DNA from: an uncultured Clostridia bacterium
Lineage (GTDB): Bacteria > Bacillota > Clostridia > Christensenellales > UBA1242
Direction: 5' to 3'
DNA: 21,214 nucleotides
Assembly: GCA_937874195.1 (NCBI GenBank)
Contig: CALNBM010000021.1
Location: forward strand, 1-21,214
Program-made: the position numbers and the translations under genes
Shown: in pieces, positions 1-6,807 of the stretch
Layout of the letters: the number at the start of each line of letters is the position of its first letter
How positions within the stretch are numbered: the first letter of the stretch is position 1
Notes under the pieces: generated by a model
The model's input: only the letters and a program-made list of their open reading frames with translations
Told to the model about the DNA's origin: nothing
The model's database searches: none

Positions 1-78
1 GGAGATGGAAACAGAAAAAAGTTGCGGTAATCCCGCATACCTGCAGGAATACCGCAACTTTTTTCTGTTTCCATCTCC
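1..78. repeat. Perfect 29-bp inverted repeat at left window edge
   Basis: Bases 1-29 are the exact reverse complement of bases 50-78, with a 20-base spacer (30-49) that contains a PstI site, CTGCAG. The arms begin at the first base of the window. The segment looks richer in G+C than the sequence around it, and it interrupts a pseudouridine synthase gene. RluD homology starts only around base 90, so bases 1 to about 90 do not belong to that gene. A perfect repeat starting exactly at the edge, inside a core gene, suggests a chimeric or fold-back contig end. A transcription terminator or small mobile insertion is the alternative. Confidence 0.9.
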
Positions 79-658
79 GTCCACACAACCTTTGCTTTAT
101 CATATTAAAGAGTTAAGCAAAATTAATGGCGAGTTACGACCGGGCATAATTCATCGCCTAGATAAAGACACATCTGGCATATTGCTTGTTGCAAAAAACG
201 ATTTAGCACATGTTGAACTTAGCCGTCAAATTGCGGAGCACAACTGCAAAAGATATTATAAAGCGTTATGTGAACAGCCTTTAAAAATTCAAGAGGGCGA
301 GGTAATAACACAAATTGGCAGACACCCTAAAAATCGATTAAAGATGGCAGTGTTAGAACAGGGCGGTAAACTTGCCCACACAAAATATAAACTAATTAAA
401 AATTACACTAATTACAGTTTTTTGGAATGTGAACTTATAACAGGCCGAACGCACCAAATTCGTGTGCATCTAGCACATATTAATCATGCCGTAGTGGGCG
501 ATAAACTATACAACACAAAGCCATGCAAGTTAAAGTTAGAAGGGCAACTCCTTCATGCATATAAATTAGAATTTAAGCATCCTGCCACACTCACACAAAT
601 GGTTTTTGAGTGTGACTTGCCAGAATACTTTGAAAAAGTATTAAAAATAATTAATTAA
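5..658 (+). CDS. rluD: RluD-family 23S rRNA pseudouridine synthase, 5'-truncated
   Basis: RluA/RluD-type enzymes turn specific uridines of 23S rRNA into pseudouridine in the cytoplasm. The catalytic signature HRLDKDTSG is at residues 50-58 of the open frame (Asp53 is the nucleophile), preceded by INGELRPGI. The RTHQIRVHL motif of the family and GDKLYN follow. The frame has an ATG at base 5, but residues 1 to about 29 come from the edge inverted repeat and do not resemble the family. Homology begins at LLYHIKELS. About 85 residues, including any S4 domain and the family's usual N-terminal half, are missing. The RluD assignment rather than another RluA-family member rests on the catalytic region and is moderately sure. 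No clear terminator follows. Confidence 0.85.
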   Translation: METEKSCGNPAYLQEYRNFFLFPSPSTQPLLYHIKELSKINGELRPGIIHRLDKDTSGILLVAKNDLAHVELSRQIAEHNCKRYYKALCEQPLKIQEGEVITQIGRHPKNRLKMAVLEQGGKLAHTKYKLIKNYTNYSFLECELITGRTHQIRVHLAHINHAVVGDKLYNTKPCKLKLEGQLLHAYKLEFKHPATLTQMVFECDLPEYFEKVLKIIN

Positions 659-677
659 TATATAATATATAAATACT

Positions 678-705
678 TTGCAAAAAAATGTTTTTTTGAT
701 AAAAT
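678..705 (+). promoter_or_regulatory. Putative sigma-A promoter for the small membrane genes
   Basis: TTGCAA (678-683), a 16-base spacer and TAAAAT (700-705), with TG one base upstream of the -10 (697-698), giving an extended -10. A good ribosome binding site (AAGGAG, 717-722) and the start codon at 730 follow. Confidence 0.5.
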
Positions 706-729
706 AAGAGAGTAATAAGGAGAAAAATT

Positions 730-1002
730 ATGAACAATAATGCAAAAATGAAACAATTATTAAGCTTTTTAGCGTTTGTATCGCTCATTATGGTAGGTTT
801 GGCGCTAATCATATCATACATCTTTAAAAATAATGGCGGGATTAGTGAGAGTTTGAATTTAATTGCTAATGTTCTTTCATATATCATTGTTATTAGCACT
901 GCTTATCATTATGTTAGAAGTAAAAGAAATATGTGGTATGTGGTTACATGGGGAATAGCAGTTGCTTTAATTGTGTTGTTCCTAGTATTAAATGTGATTT
1001 AA
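730..1002 (+). CDS. Small three-helix membrane protein, unknown function
   Basis: I do not recognise this 90-residue protein. It has a short polar N-terminus with Lys, then three hydrophobic stretches at about residues 10-32, 44-60 and 69-90 that should be membrane helices. A basic loop, RSKRN, lies between the second and third. There is no signal-peptide cleavage site or conserved catalytic motif. The start is well supported: AAGGAG lies 7 bases upstream and an extended -10 promoter lies before that. The next small membrane gene begins 16 bases after the stop, so the two are probably cotranscribed and may act together. Confidence 0.7.
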   Translation: MNNNAKMKQLLSFLAFVSLIMVGLALIISYIFKNNGGISESLNLIANVLSYIIVISTAYHYVRSKRNMWYVVTWGIAVALIVLFLVLNVI

Positions 1003-1018
1003 TTTTCCGTGAATCTAA

Positions 1019-1327
1019 ATGAAAAAAAATATTATTGATTTTTTTAAAAACAAGCTTAATTCTGCAATAGTTATAGCTATCGCTTTAATTGTTTTGTTTT
1101 ACTTGCTTATGCCACTTTGGGTAGGATTTAATGTTAGTTTTGTTGTGTTATCTGCTATTCTTTGTTTTTTATTTGCCACAAAACTAATTATTAAAAGCAA
1201 AAGCTTAAATTTTAACAATGGCGATGAAAAGAAAATTAAAAGTGCAAAAAACGAATTAATCTTTTTTGCTGTGTTATTAATATTTTTAGGTGCCTATATT
1301 CTTTATCAATTGCTTTTAGGTGCTTAA
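1019..1327 (+). CDS. Small three-helix membrane protein, unknown function
   Basis: This 102-residue protein has a basic, Lys-rich N-terminus, hydrophobic segments at about residues 15-35, 38-57 and 80-100, and a charged cytoplasmic-looking loop between the second and third (about residues 58-78). I recognise no family. It follows the preceding membrane gene by 16 bases and has no obvious Shine-Dalgarno sequence, so translation may depend on coupling to that gene. It shares the three-helix plan of its neighbour, but I see no clear sequence repeat between the two. Confidence 0.65.
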   Translation: MKKNIIDFFKNKLNSAIVIAIALIVLFYLLMPLWVGFNVSFVVLSAILCFLFATKLIIKSKSLNFNNGDEKKIKSAKNELIFFAVLLIFLGAYILYQLLLGA

Positions 1328-1341
1328 AGCAATATAAAATT

Positions 1342-1365
1342 ATGCATTGTATGGTGCATTTTTTT
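1342..1365 (+). terminator. Weak Rho-independent terminator
   Basis: ATGCA (1342-1346) pairs with TGCAT (1355-1359), followed directly by a run of seven T (1359-1365). The stem is only 5 bp. GCAATA at 1329 and TATTGC at 1371 could extend it outside the T run. Confidence 0.4.
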
Positions 1366-1391
1366 ATTTTTATTGCAATAAACTATAATAG

Positions 1392-1412
1392 GTGTTAAAA
1401 AGTATCTAACAC
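1392..1412. repeat. Short inverted repeat upstream of pdaB
   Basis: GTGTTA (1392-1397) and TAACAC (1407-1412) form a perfect 6-bp inverted repeat with a 9-base loop. It lies about 100 bases before the deacetylase start. It could be an operator or chance; nothing else supports a function. Confidence 0.3.
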
Positions 1413-1515
1413 TCACAAAAAAAATCGACAAAGTTCTTTTACTTCTTGAGTTTTTTTACAAAATTCCAGTTCGTTAATAATGCTCGTTGATTTATAATTT
1501 AGGAGTTCAAACAGT

Positions 1516-2280
1516 TTGAAGTTTTTAATAATCTATAAAAAATACATTTATTTAAGTTTATGTGCGGTACTATGTATGGTTTTGCTGTCATTTGAAATGT
1601 ATGGCATGCCGGCTGCTTCTGTGTTTTTTGGTTACGCACCTCGCCTTGTTCCCATCTATTCGGTGGCAACAGAAGAAAAAAAAGTTGCAATATCTTTTGA
1701 TTCTGCGTGGGGAGCGGATAAAACAGAGCGAATCGTTGCGGTTTTAAAAGAGTATAAAGTTGACGCAACATTTTTCTTAGTGGGTTTTTGGGTGGAGAAG
1801 TATCCCGAAATGGTCAAAATGCTTCAAGACCAAGGTATTGAAATCGGCACCCATTCCAACACTCATCCCGATTTAACTAAACTTTCTGGCGAACAAATTA
1901 AGTTGGAATTAGAAACAAGTATAAACAGCATTAAGGAAATAACAGGGGAAGAGGTTAAACTCTTCCGTGCGCCATTTGGTGCATATAACAACAATCTTTT
2001 AACAATCACAGAGAATATGGGTATAAAAACAATTCAATGGGATGTGGATACTCTCGACTGGAAAGGATTAAGTGGGTTAAAAATATGCGAAAGAGTTATG
2101 GCACGAGTGAAAAACGGTTCTATAATCTTATGCCACAATAATGCTGACCACATCTTAGACGCTCTGCCGGCAATGTTGATAGCATTAAAAAATGCGGGTT
2201 ATGAAGTAACTTCAATAGGAAATCTAATTTACGACAGCAATTATACCATTGACAACAATGGCACGCAACACAAACGGTAA
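1516..2280 (+). CDS. pdaB: PdaB-like sporulation polysaccharide deacetylase
   Basis: This NodB-fold (carbohydrate esterase 4) deacetylase is anchored by one N-terminal membrane segment (about residues 10-28), with the enzyme domain outside the membrane. At 254 residues it matches the usual PdaB length. Motifs in order: FDSAWGAD (61-68), the PdaB-type version of TFDDG with the second Asp replaced; metal ligands H113 and H117 in HSNTH; RAPFG (151-155); D181-W182; and LCH (205-207). PdaB proteins of Bacillus are needed to keep spore cortex or germinated spores intact, so a sporulation role is inferred. The start is TTG, chosen because AGGAG lies 10 bases before it and gives the full membrane anchor. 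An SSB-like gene follows after 33 bases and is probably cotranscribed. Confidence 0.85.
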   Translation: MKFLIIYKKYIYLSLCAVLCMVLLSFEMYGMPAASVFFGYAPRLVPIYSVATEEKKVAISFDSAWGADKTERIVAVLKEYKVDATFFLVGFWVEKYPEMVKMLQDQGIEIGTHSNTHPDLTKLSGEQIKLELETSINSIKEITGEEVKLFRAPFGAYNNNLLTITENMGIKTIQWDVDTLDWKGLSGLKICERVMARVKNGSIILCHNNADHILDALPAMLIALKNAGYEVTSIGNLIYDSNYTIDNNGTQHKR

Positions 2281-2313
2281 AATGTATATAAAAACTAAAG
2301 GGGTAAATGAAAA

Positions 2314-2964
2314 ATGAATTATGATATAACAAACAATAAAGCTGTTGTGTGTGGTGAAATTGGTAGCGAATTGGTATTCAGCCACGAAATGTTTGGTGAA
2401 AAATTTTATGAGTTTAATTTAAAGGTGTCCAGACTATCGGATAGTTTTGATATAATTCCTATAACGGTGTCCGAGCGTTTGCTAGAAGATAGAAGCCTGC
2501 AAATGGGCGATACTATTAAAATTAACGGACAATTTAGAAGTTATAACAAATTAGAAAATGAAAAATCTAAATTAATGTTAACAATGTTTCTGCGTGAGTT
2601 TTTGGATAACACTACAGATAGTGAAACAGTCAACCAAATCGAAATAGTGGGGTATGTTTGCAAAGATCCTATATATAGAACAACTCCCTTTAATCGTGAA
2701 ATATGCGATGTGCTGTTAGCAGTAAATAGAAATTATGGTAAAAGTGATTATATTCCTTGCATTGCATGGGGAAGAAATGCTCGGTTCGTGAAAGACTTTA
2801 ATGTGGGCGAAAAAATAAAGGTGTTAGGCAGAATTCAAAGTAGGGAATACCAAAAAAAATTAGAAGATGAAGTGGTAACCAGAACAGCCTATGAGGTTTC
2901 GTTGTCGCGGATATCGAAGTTGAGCGATGAGCAGTTTGAGCAAACGAATATGGCAATTAATTAA
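2314..2964 (+). CDS. Tandem OB-fold single-stranded-DNA-binding protein
   Basis: This 216-residue protein appears to hold two SSB-like OB folds. The second is clear: from about residue 107 it has the SSB pattern of IVGYVCKDPIYR, then LAVNRN (135-140), IPCIAWGR (147-154) and GEKIKVLGRIQSREY (165-179). The first (about 8-95) is diverged but keeps the GEIGSEL start and the GDTIKINGQF end strand. The acidic C-terminal tail that housekeeping SSB uses to recruit partners is absent, as the protein ends in polar residues. It is therefore probably a paralogue and not the replication SSB. AAGGGG lies 10 bases before the ATG. It sits 33 bases after pdaB, with a strong terminator behind it. Its exact role is unknown. 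Confidence 0.75.
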   Translation: MNYDITNNKAVVCGEIGSELVFSHEMFGEKFYEFNLKVSRLSDSFDIIPITVSERLLEDRSLQMGDTIKINGQFRSYNKLENEKSKLMLTMFLREFLDNTTDSETVNQIEIVGYVCKDPIYRTTPFNREICDVLLAVNRNYGKSDYIPCIAWGRNARFVKDFNVGEKIKVLGRIQSREYQKKLEDEVVTRTAYEVSLSRISKLSDEQFEQTNMAIN

Positions 2965-2983
2965 ATACTTTTATTTATATATT

Positions 2984-3008
2984 AAAAGCGGTTTAAACCG
3001 CTTTTTTT
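2984..3008 (+). terminator. Strong Rho-independent terminator after pdaB-ssb-like operon
   Basis: An 11-bp perfect palindrome (2984-3005, arms AAAAGCGG plus TTT and complement) runs into seven T (3002-3008). It closes the pdaB and SSB-like transcription unit. Confidence 0.85.
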
Positions 3009-3040
3009 GTGACCGCATGCTAAAAAATAGTTTGGAGGTT

Positions 3041-3190
3041 CACTCGTTATCACTTGTCACTCAGTAGTTTTCCGTTTCCTGTTGCTCGTGATATTTATTA
3101 AAGTTTTTGGGTATTATCATTTAGAGTTTGACTAATATTAAAAAACAAAAATATGCATCAAAAACTTATCGGTTTGATTTATAACGAGTG
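3041..3190. repeat. 150-bp inverted-repeat element with nested stems
   Basis: CACTCGTTAT (3041-3050) and ATAACGAGTG (3181-3190) are perfect 10-bp terminal inverted repeats. Inside, AAGTTTTTG (3101-3109) pairs with CAAAAACTT (3159-3167), and TTAG (3121-3124) with CTAA (3132-3135). An alternative pairing joins TATCAC (3048-3053) to GTGATA (3088-3093). Part of the left end (3043-3059) recurs exactly at 11697-11713. No coding potential is visible. It may be a folded RNA, a remnant of a short non-autonomous repeat, or partly chance in AT-rich sequence. Confidence 0.4.
3043..3059 (+). repeat. 17-bp dispersed repeat, copy 1
   Basis: CTCGTTATCACTTGTCA occurs here and again, exactly, at 11697-11713. 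Seven of 17 bases are G or C, which makes an exact chance repeat in this AT-rich sequence unlikely but not impossible. Both copies are intergenic and lie inside larger inverted repeats. Confidence 0.6.
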
Positions 3191-3691
3191 GAAAATAATA
3201 ATGATAAACTTAAAAAAAATATTAAAGAAAAAAAATAAAAAAGAAAATAAGGAATTTAGAAATTAGTAATTATAAATAAAAAAAACGGGACAAGCTTTTT
3301 TAGTTATAATATGTATATATTACAGTGATTAATAAAAACAGACTAAGTATGAAAAAGATTACACCACAAGAAAGATAAAAAAAGTATAAAACAATTGAAC
3401 TATAATTAAATATTAAAACAAATAAAGAAATTTTGACTAAATTAAATCAAGTTAAATAAACAAGGTTTAAAAAAATTAATAAAAATAACGAAAATATTTA
3501 TAAAGAATTTAAAATTTTACTAAAATGCTTACAATTGTAGTTTTTTTTAAAAGTTACTTTGACTTTAAAATATAAGTAGAAACTAAAATATGAAAAACTG
3601 CATTGAAAAAAAACTCATAATTATGTTTAAAATGAGCAAAAAGCATGGTAGTGTGCGTGTGACTATTTTCACCAAAATACAGGTTTTTTAA
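3191..3691. other. A-rich intergenic stretch, no gene seen
   Basis: About 500 bases between the inverted-repeat element and the ftsA promoter. The plus strand is strikingly rich in A, with many A runs. Only tiny frames occur, such as a 21-codon Lys/Asn-rich one at about 3200 without a convincing ribosome binding site. No promoter, terminator or RNA gene could be supported. A decayed gene is possible but not visible. Confidence 0.5.
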
Positions 3692-3720
3692 TTGACAACA
3701 TAGGCAAAAGCACATATAAT
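3692..3720 (+). promoter_or_regulatory. Consensus sigma-A promoter of ftsA
   Basis: TTGACA (3692-3697), a 17-base spacer and TATAAT (3715-3720): both hexamers match consensus exactly, the only such pair I found in the window. Transcription would start near 3727, right at the ribosome binding site AAGGAG (3728-3733), leaving a 5' untranslated region of only about 18 bases. Confidence 0.85.
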
Positions 3721-3744
3721 TAAGGCTAAGGAGAAACGAAAAAT

Positions 3745-4854
3745 GTGTTAAAGGAAAAAGCAGTTGTTGTTGCAGATTTTGGTTCATCAAAAATAAATGT
3801 GTATGCAGGTATGTCTAATGCTTATAATAATCTTAATATTATTTCCAAGTGTGAACAGGAATATGAAGGATTTATAAGCGGAAAATTTATTGAGATTGAG
3901 AAAGTGGGTAAAGCCTTTTTATCAGCAATAAATATCATTCAAGCGAATTTGAACCAGAAAATAACTAAAATCTTTGTTGGAGTACCTAGTGAATTTTGCT
4001 TTTTAACCACAAATGATTATAGTTTAAATTTTAAAATCAAAACAAAAATTCTTCAAAAACAACTTGATTTTTTATTTAATCAAAACCTTGCAAAAAGTCT
4101 ACAAGGCAAAACATTAATAAATAAGTCTGCCATAAGTTATAAAATAGATGGAAAAAGCACTATTCATCCTTTAAGCAAGCAAGCAAAATTGCTGGAGGCT
4201 AGAGTTTGTGAAGTATACGCAGAAAATTATTTTATTAATCTTCTTAGAAAAATTGTTGAAAATTTAAATATCGAACTGGAATTTCTTTCCACAACACTTG
4301 CACAAGGAAACTATCTTCTAGATAATGAGCAAAAACAAAATGGTGTGGTGTTGGTAGATTGTGGATTTTCTTCCACAAGTGTGAGTTATCACTTGGGAGA
4401 GGGGTTAACAAACCTTAAAAGTTTCTCACTGGGTGGCGGGCATATAACAAGTGATTTGCAAGAAATATTAAATTTGCCATACGCTCAAGCAGAGCAATTA
4501 AAACAAAAACTTATTTTAACAATTAAACCATCGCCTTTAGATGTTTACACTTTAAATATTTTAGAAAATGCAGTGGAAATTTCCGTTAAAACAGTGAACG
4601 ATATAGCACTTGCTAGAATTGAAGTTATTGCAAATGCTATTAATAAATGCTTGCAAGCTTTTGAAAATAAAATAGCAGACGATAAAGAAGTATATATAAC
4701 TGGTGGAGGACTAGCATATTTAAAAGGAATTAAAAATTATTTGTCAAAAATTCTGAAAAGAAAAATTATTATCCTTGCGCCACCGCCGATGCAATTTAAC
4801 AGACCACATTTGTCTAGCATGATTAGTTTATTACATGTGGCAATAAACAGTTGA
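3745..4854 (+). CDS. ftsA: Cell division protein FtsA (short form)
   Basis: FtsA is the actin-like protein that binds the FtsZ C-terminal peptide and tethers the Z ring to the membrane. The actin-fold motifs are visible: phosphate-1 VADFGSSK (9-16), phosphate-2 VDCGFSS (204-210), GGG (230-232) and the adenosine motif ITGGG (318-322). The FtsA-specific 1C-like IFVGVPSEF is at 76-84. Length is 369 residues, against about 420-440 usually, and the protein stops soon after the adenosine region. The C-terminal linker and amphipathic membrane helix seem absent. The start is GTG, because the ATG two bases earlier is closed after two codons. The promoter is consensus, and ftsZ follows after 209 bases. 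FtsA is favoured by context; MreB or PilM homologues would not be next to ftsZ like this. Confidence 0.85.
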   Translation: MLKEKAVVVADFGSSKINVYAGMSNAYNNLNIISKCEQEYEGFISGKFIEIEKVGKAFLSAINIIQANLNQKITKIFVGVPSEFCFLTTNDYSLNFKIKTKILQKQLDFLFNQNLAKSLQGKTLINKSAISYKIDGKSTIHPLSKQAKLLEARVCEVYAENYFINLLRKIVENLNIELEFLSTTLAQGNYLLDNEQKQNGVVLVDCGFSSTSVSYHLGEGLTNLKSFSLGGGHITSDLQEILNLPYAQAEQLKQKLILTIKPSPLDVYTLNILENAVEISVKTVNDIALARIEVIANAINKCLQAFENKIADDKEVYITGGGLAYLKGIKNYLSKILKRKIIILAPPPMQFNRPHLSSMISLLHVAINS

Positions 4855-5063
4855 TAATCTTTAAAAAAAACAAATGTACGCAAAATCTAATTAAATTATA
4901 AAATATCATTTCAAATTTTCAATTTTTTGATTTATTATAAATATGACATAGATTGTCTATACTTAAACAATTTTTTTAAAAAACAATTGTTAAGAATAGT
5001 AAATAATATTCATTAATTTCAAAACACCATTTCCAAACTTGCTAATTAAGGAGAATTTATAAT

Positions 5064-6191
5064 ATGAATGAAAACTATCAAGAAGAAGAGGTTTTCCGTC
5101 CAGTATGCAACATTAAAGTTGTTGGTGTGGGTGGAGGCGGAAACAATGCTGTTAACAGAATGGTGGTCGCGGGCATAAAAAGTGCTGAGTTCGTTGCCGT
5201 GAACACAGACAAACAAGCACTTTTAATGAGTAAAGCAAAACATAGAATCCAAATTGGCGAAAAGCTAACAGGGGGAAAGGGTGCAGGTTCCGAGCCAGAT
5301 ATTGGCAGGCGTGCAGCAGAAGAAAGCAAAGAGTTGCTGGCACAAATGCTCGAAGATACTGACCTTGTGTTTATAACAGCAGGTATGGGTGGCGGAACAG
5401 GAACGGGTGCGGCACCAATAATTGCGAAACTTGCTAAAGGTATGGGTATTTTAACGATTGCGGTTGTAACAACACCATTTGGTTTTGAAGGCAGACGCAG
5501 GATGGAAAATGCTGAAGTTGGCTTAAAAGAATTAAAAGAAGCGGTAGACACATTAGTTGTTGTGCAAAATGAAAAACTGTTAAAAATTGTTCCAAAAGGC
5601 ACACCTATTGTGGAAGCTTTCCGCACAGCTGATGATGTGCTTAGGCAAGGTATCCAAGGTGTGAGTGATTTAATTGTAACACCAAGCCTTATTAATTTGG
5701 ATTTTGCCGATGTTAAAACAACCATGCAAGACAAAGGTTTTGCACACATGGGGCTGGGTAAAGGCAGAGGAGATAACCGAACAGTTGAAGCAGTGCGTCA
5801 AGCAGTGTTTAGTCCGCTTTTGGAAACAACTATTGAAGGCGCAACGGGTATAATTCTTAACATTAAAGGCGGTATGGACTTAACACTTGATGAAGTTTAT
5901 GAAGCGGCAGAACTTGTTAAAGAAGTTGTTGATCCAAGTTGTAACATTATTTTTGGTAGCGGGATAGACACTAATATGAGCGATGAAGTTGAGATAACCG
6001 TTATTGCAACCGGTTTTAACAGTGTGTATGACCAAGAGGAAGAAGAGGAAGAAGTGAGTGTGCAACAAACTTCGTTTGAGAACTATCATGAAGAAGTTAA
6101 CCAAGAAGAAGAGGAACCGGAAACAAGTATTGTGCAACTGGAAGAATCGGATATTCCGCCGTTTATTAGAAACCGCATGAAACGCCGTTAA
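5064..6191 (+). CDS. ftsZ: Cell division protein FtsZ
   Basis: FtsZ is the tubulin-like GTPase that polymerises into the division ring. It has the nucleotide-binding GVGGGGNNAVNRM start (21-33), the tubulin signature GGGTGTG (109-115), and the T7 synergy loop NLDFADV (211-217) with the catalytic Asp pair region. The C-terminal domain runs to about residue 320. A very acidic linker (about 325-363, many Glu) follows, then a conserved C-terminal peptide, IPPFIRNRMKRR, that binds FtsA and SepF. The 375-residue length is normal. AAGGAG lies 10 bases before the ATG. The 209 bases between ftsA and ftsZ contain TATACT at 4958 but no good -35, so it is unclear whether ftsZ has its own promoter. Confidence 0.97.
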   Translation: MNENYQEEEVFRPVCNIKVVGVGGGGNNAVNRMVVAGIKSAEFVAVNTDKQALLMSKAKHRIQIGEKLTGGKGAGSEPDIGRRAAEESKELLAQMLEDTDLVFITAGMGGGTGTGAAPIIAKLAKGMGILTIAVVTTPFGFEGRRRMENAEVGLKELKEAVDTLVVVQNEKLLKIVPKGTPIVEAFRTADDVLRQGIQGVSDLIVTPSLINLDFADVKTTMQDKGFAHMGLGKGRGDNRTVEAVRQAVFSPLLETTIEGATGIILNIKGGMDLTLDEVYEAAELVKEVVDPSCNIIFGSGIDTNMSDEVEITVIATGFNSVYDQEEEEEEVSVQQTSFENYHEEVNQEEEEPETSIVQLEESDIPPFIRNRMKRR

Positions 6192-6359
6192 AACAGGCAA
6201 AATCAAAAGACGCAATAACTCTCTGGTTATTCACGAACTTAGTTATTTATAATTATAAATTTCTTTGTTTTTTAAAATAACCGAGCATCGTTATACAGCT
6301 TTTTATTTAAAGCGTGTTGGCTGTATGTATTTGAATTTTGGCTATATATAAAAAAAATC

Positions 6360-6417
6360 AAACAATTTTTACCGCAGTCATGTATGCTAATACTTCCTGC
6401 TTAAAAATTGTTTTTTT
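6360..6417 (+). terminator. Terminator-like hairpin downstream of ftsZ
   Basis: A 12-bp perfect stem, AAACAATTTTTA (6360-6371) with TAAAAATTGTTT (6402-6413), continues inward as GCAG/CTGC (6374-6377/6397-6400) and runs into seven T (6411-6417). The 30-base apical part is large for a simple terminator, so it may be the 3' end of the ftsZ mRNA or of an unannotated RNA. Confidence 0.55.
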
Positions 6418-6593
6418 ATTGCTCTAATTTCCAATCAAAGAACCCAAAAAAGGCTTGAAATATAGTTAGTATGTTTTACTTTATTGTTTTTTTATTCCAA
6501 TGCTAAAAACCAAAAACTTTGAAAAAAGTTTGATAGTTTTTTTTCATTTCTTTATTATTTAATTATATCCAAAGGCTTTAAAAAATAGGTGTC

Positions 6594-6619
6594 ATAACAA
6601 CTTTTTGTTATTTTTTTTT
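6594..6619 (+). terminator. Rho-independent terminator upstream of spoIIGA
   Basis: ATAACAA (6594-6600), a four-base loop, and TTGTTAT (6605-6611), followed by nine T (6611-6619). The stem is AT-rich, but the T run is long and directly attached. Confidence 0.55.
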
Positions 6620-6807
6620 GTTATTCATAGTGTGCTATATAAAGGCTGGTATTAGCGTTTTTTAGCCGTTAAAAAAAGTGGAGGATTTTGAAATAAATTG
6701 CAAAATATCATAAGAAAAAAGTTGTAATACAATAAAAATCTAAAATTGATATTATCTTACATTTTTTTGTGACAGATAAAAAACCATACAATAATAAAAT
6801 ATATTTA

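Larger units (their letters stand above)
6192..6807. other. Intergenic region ftsZ-spoIIGA with several hairpins
   Basis: No gene is seen in about 615 AT-rich bases. From left to right: AATAAC/GTTATT (6214-6219/6226-6231), ATACAGC/GCTGTAT (6293-6299/6320-6326), a long terminator-like hairpin (6360-6417) and a second terminator (6594-6619). An isolated strong ribosome binding site, GGAGG (6680-6684), is followed only by TTG AAA TAA. A possible promoter for spoIIGA, TTGTAA (6722-6727) and TATTAT (6750-6755), has a 22-base spacer. The two terminators suggest that ftsZ and the sporulation operon are transcribed separately. Confidence 0.5.

Noticed and set aside
1424..1431. Spo0A box (ATCGACA) upstream of pdaB
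   Set aside because: One mismatch from the TTCGACA complement in isolation, with no second box or well-placed promoter.
1493..1498. TATAAT just before pdaB as a sigma-A promoter
   Set aside because: The start point would fall at or after the ribosome site AGGAG (1501-1505), and no -35 is visible.
3200..3270. 21-codon Lys/Asn-rich frame in the A-rich spacer
   Set aside because: There is no convincing ribosome site, promoter or terminator, and the composition is what poly-A-rich DNA gives by chance.
4943..4963. ftsZ promoter with TATACT at 4958
   Set aside because: No -35 at acceptable spacing (ATGACA is only 10 bases upstream).
5078..5749. Long minus-strand open frame within ftsZ
   Set aside because: It is antisense to a clearly conserved gene, has no ribosome site and has Ser/Pro/Thr-rich composition typical of a shadow frame.
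6769..6807. GTG 6769 as spoIIGA start
   Set aside because: It adds 13 polar residues not expected in the family and has no ribosome site. It is kept only as an alternative.
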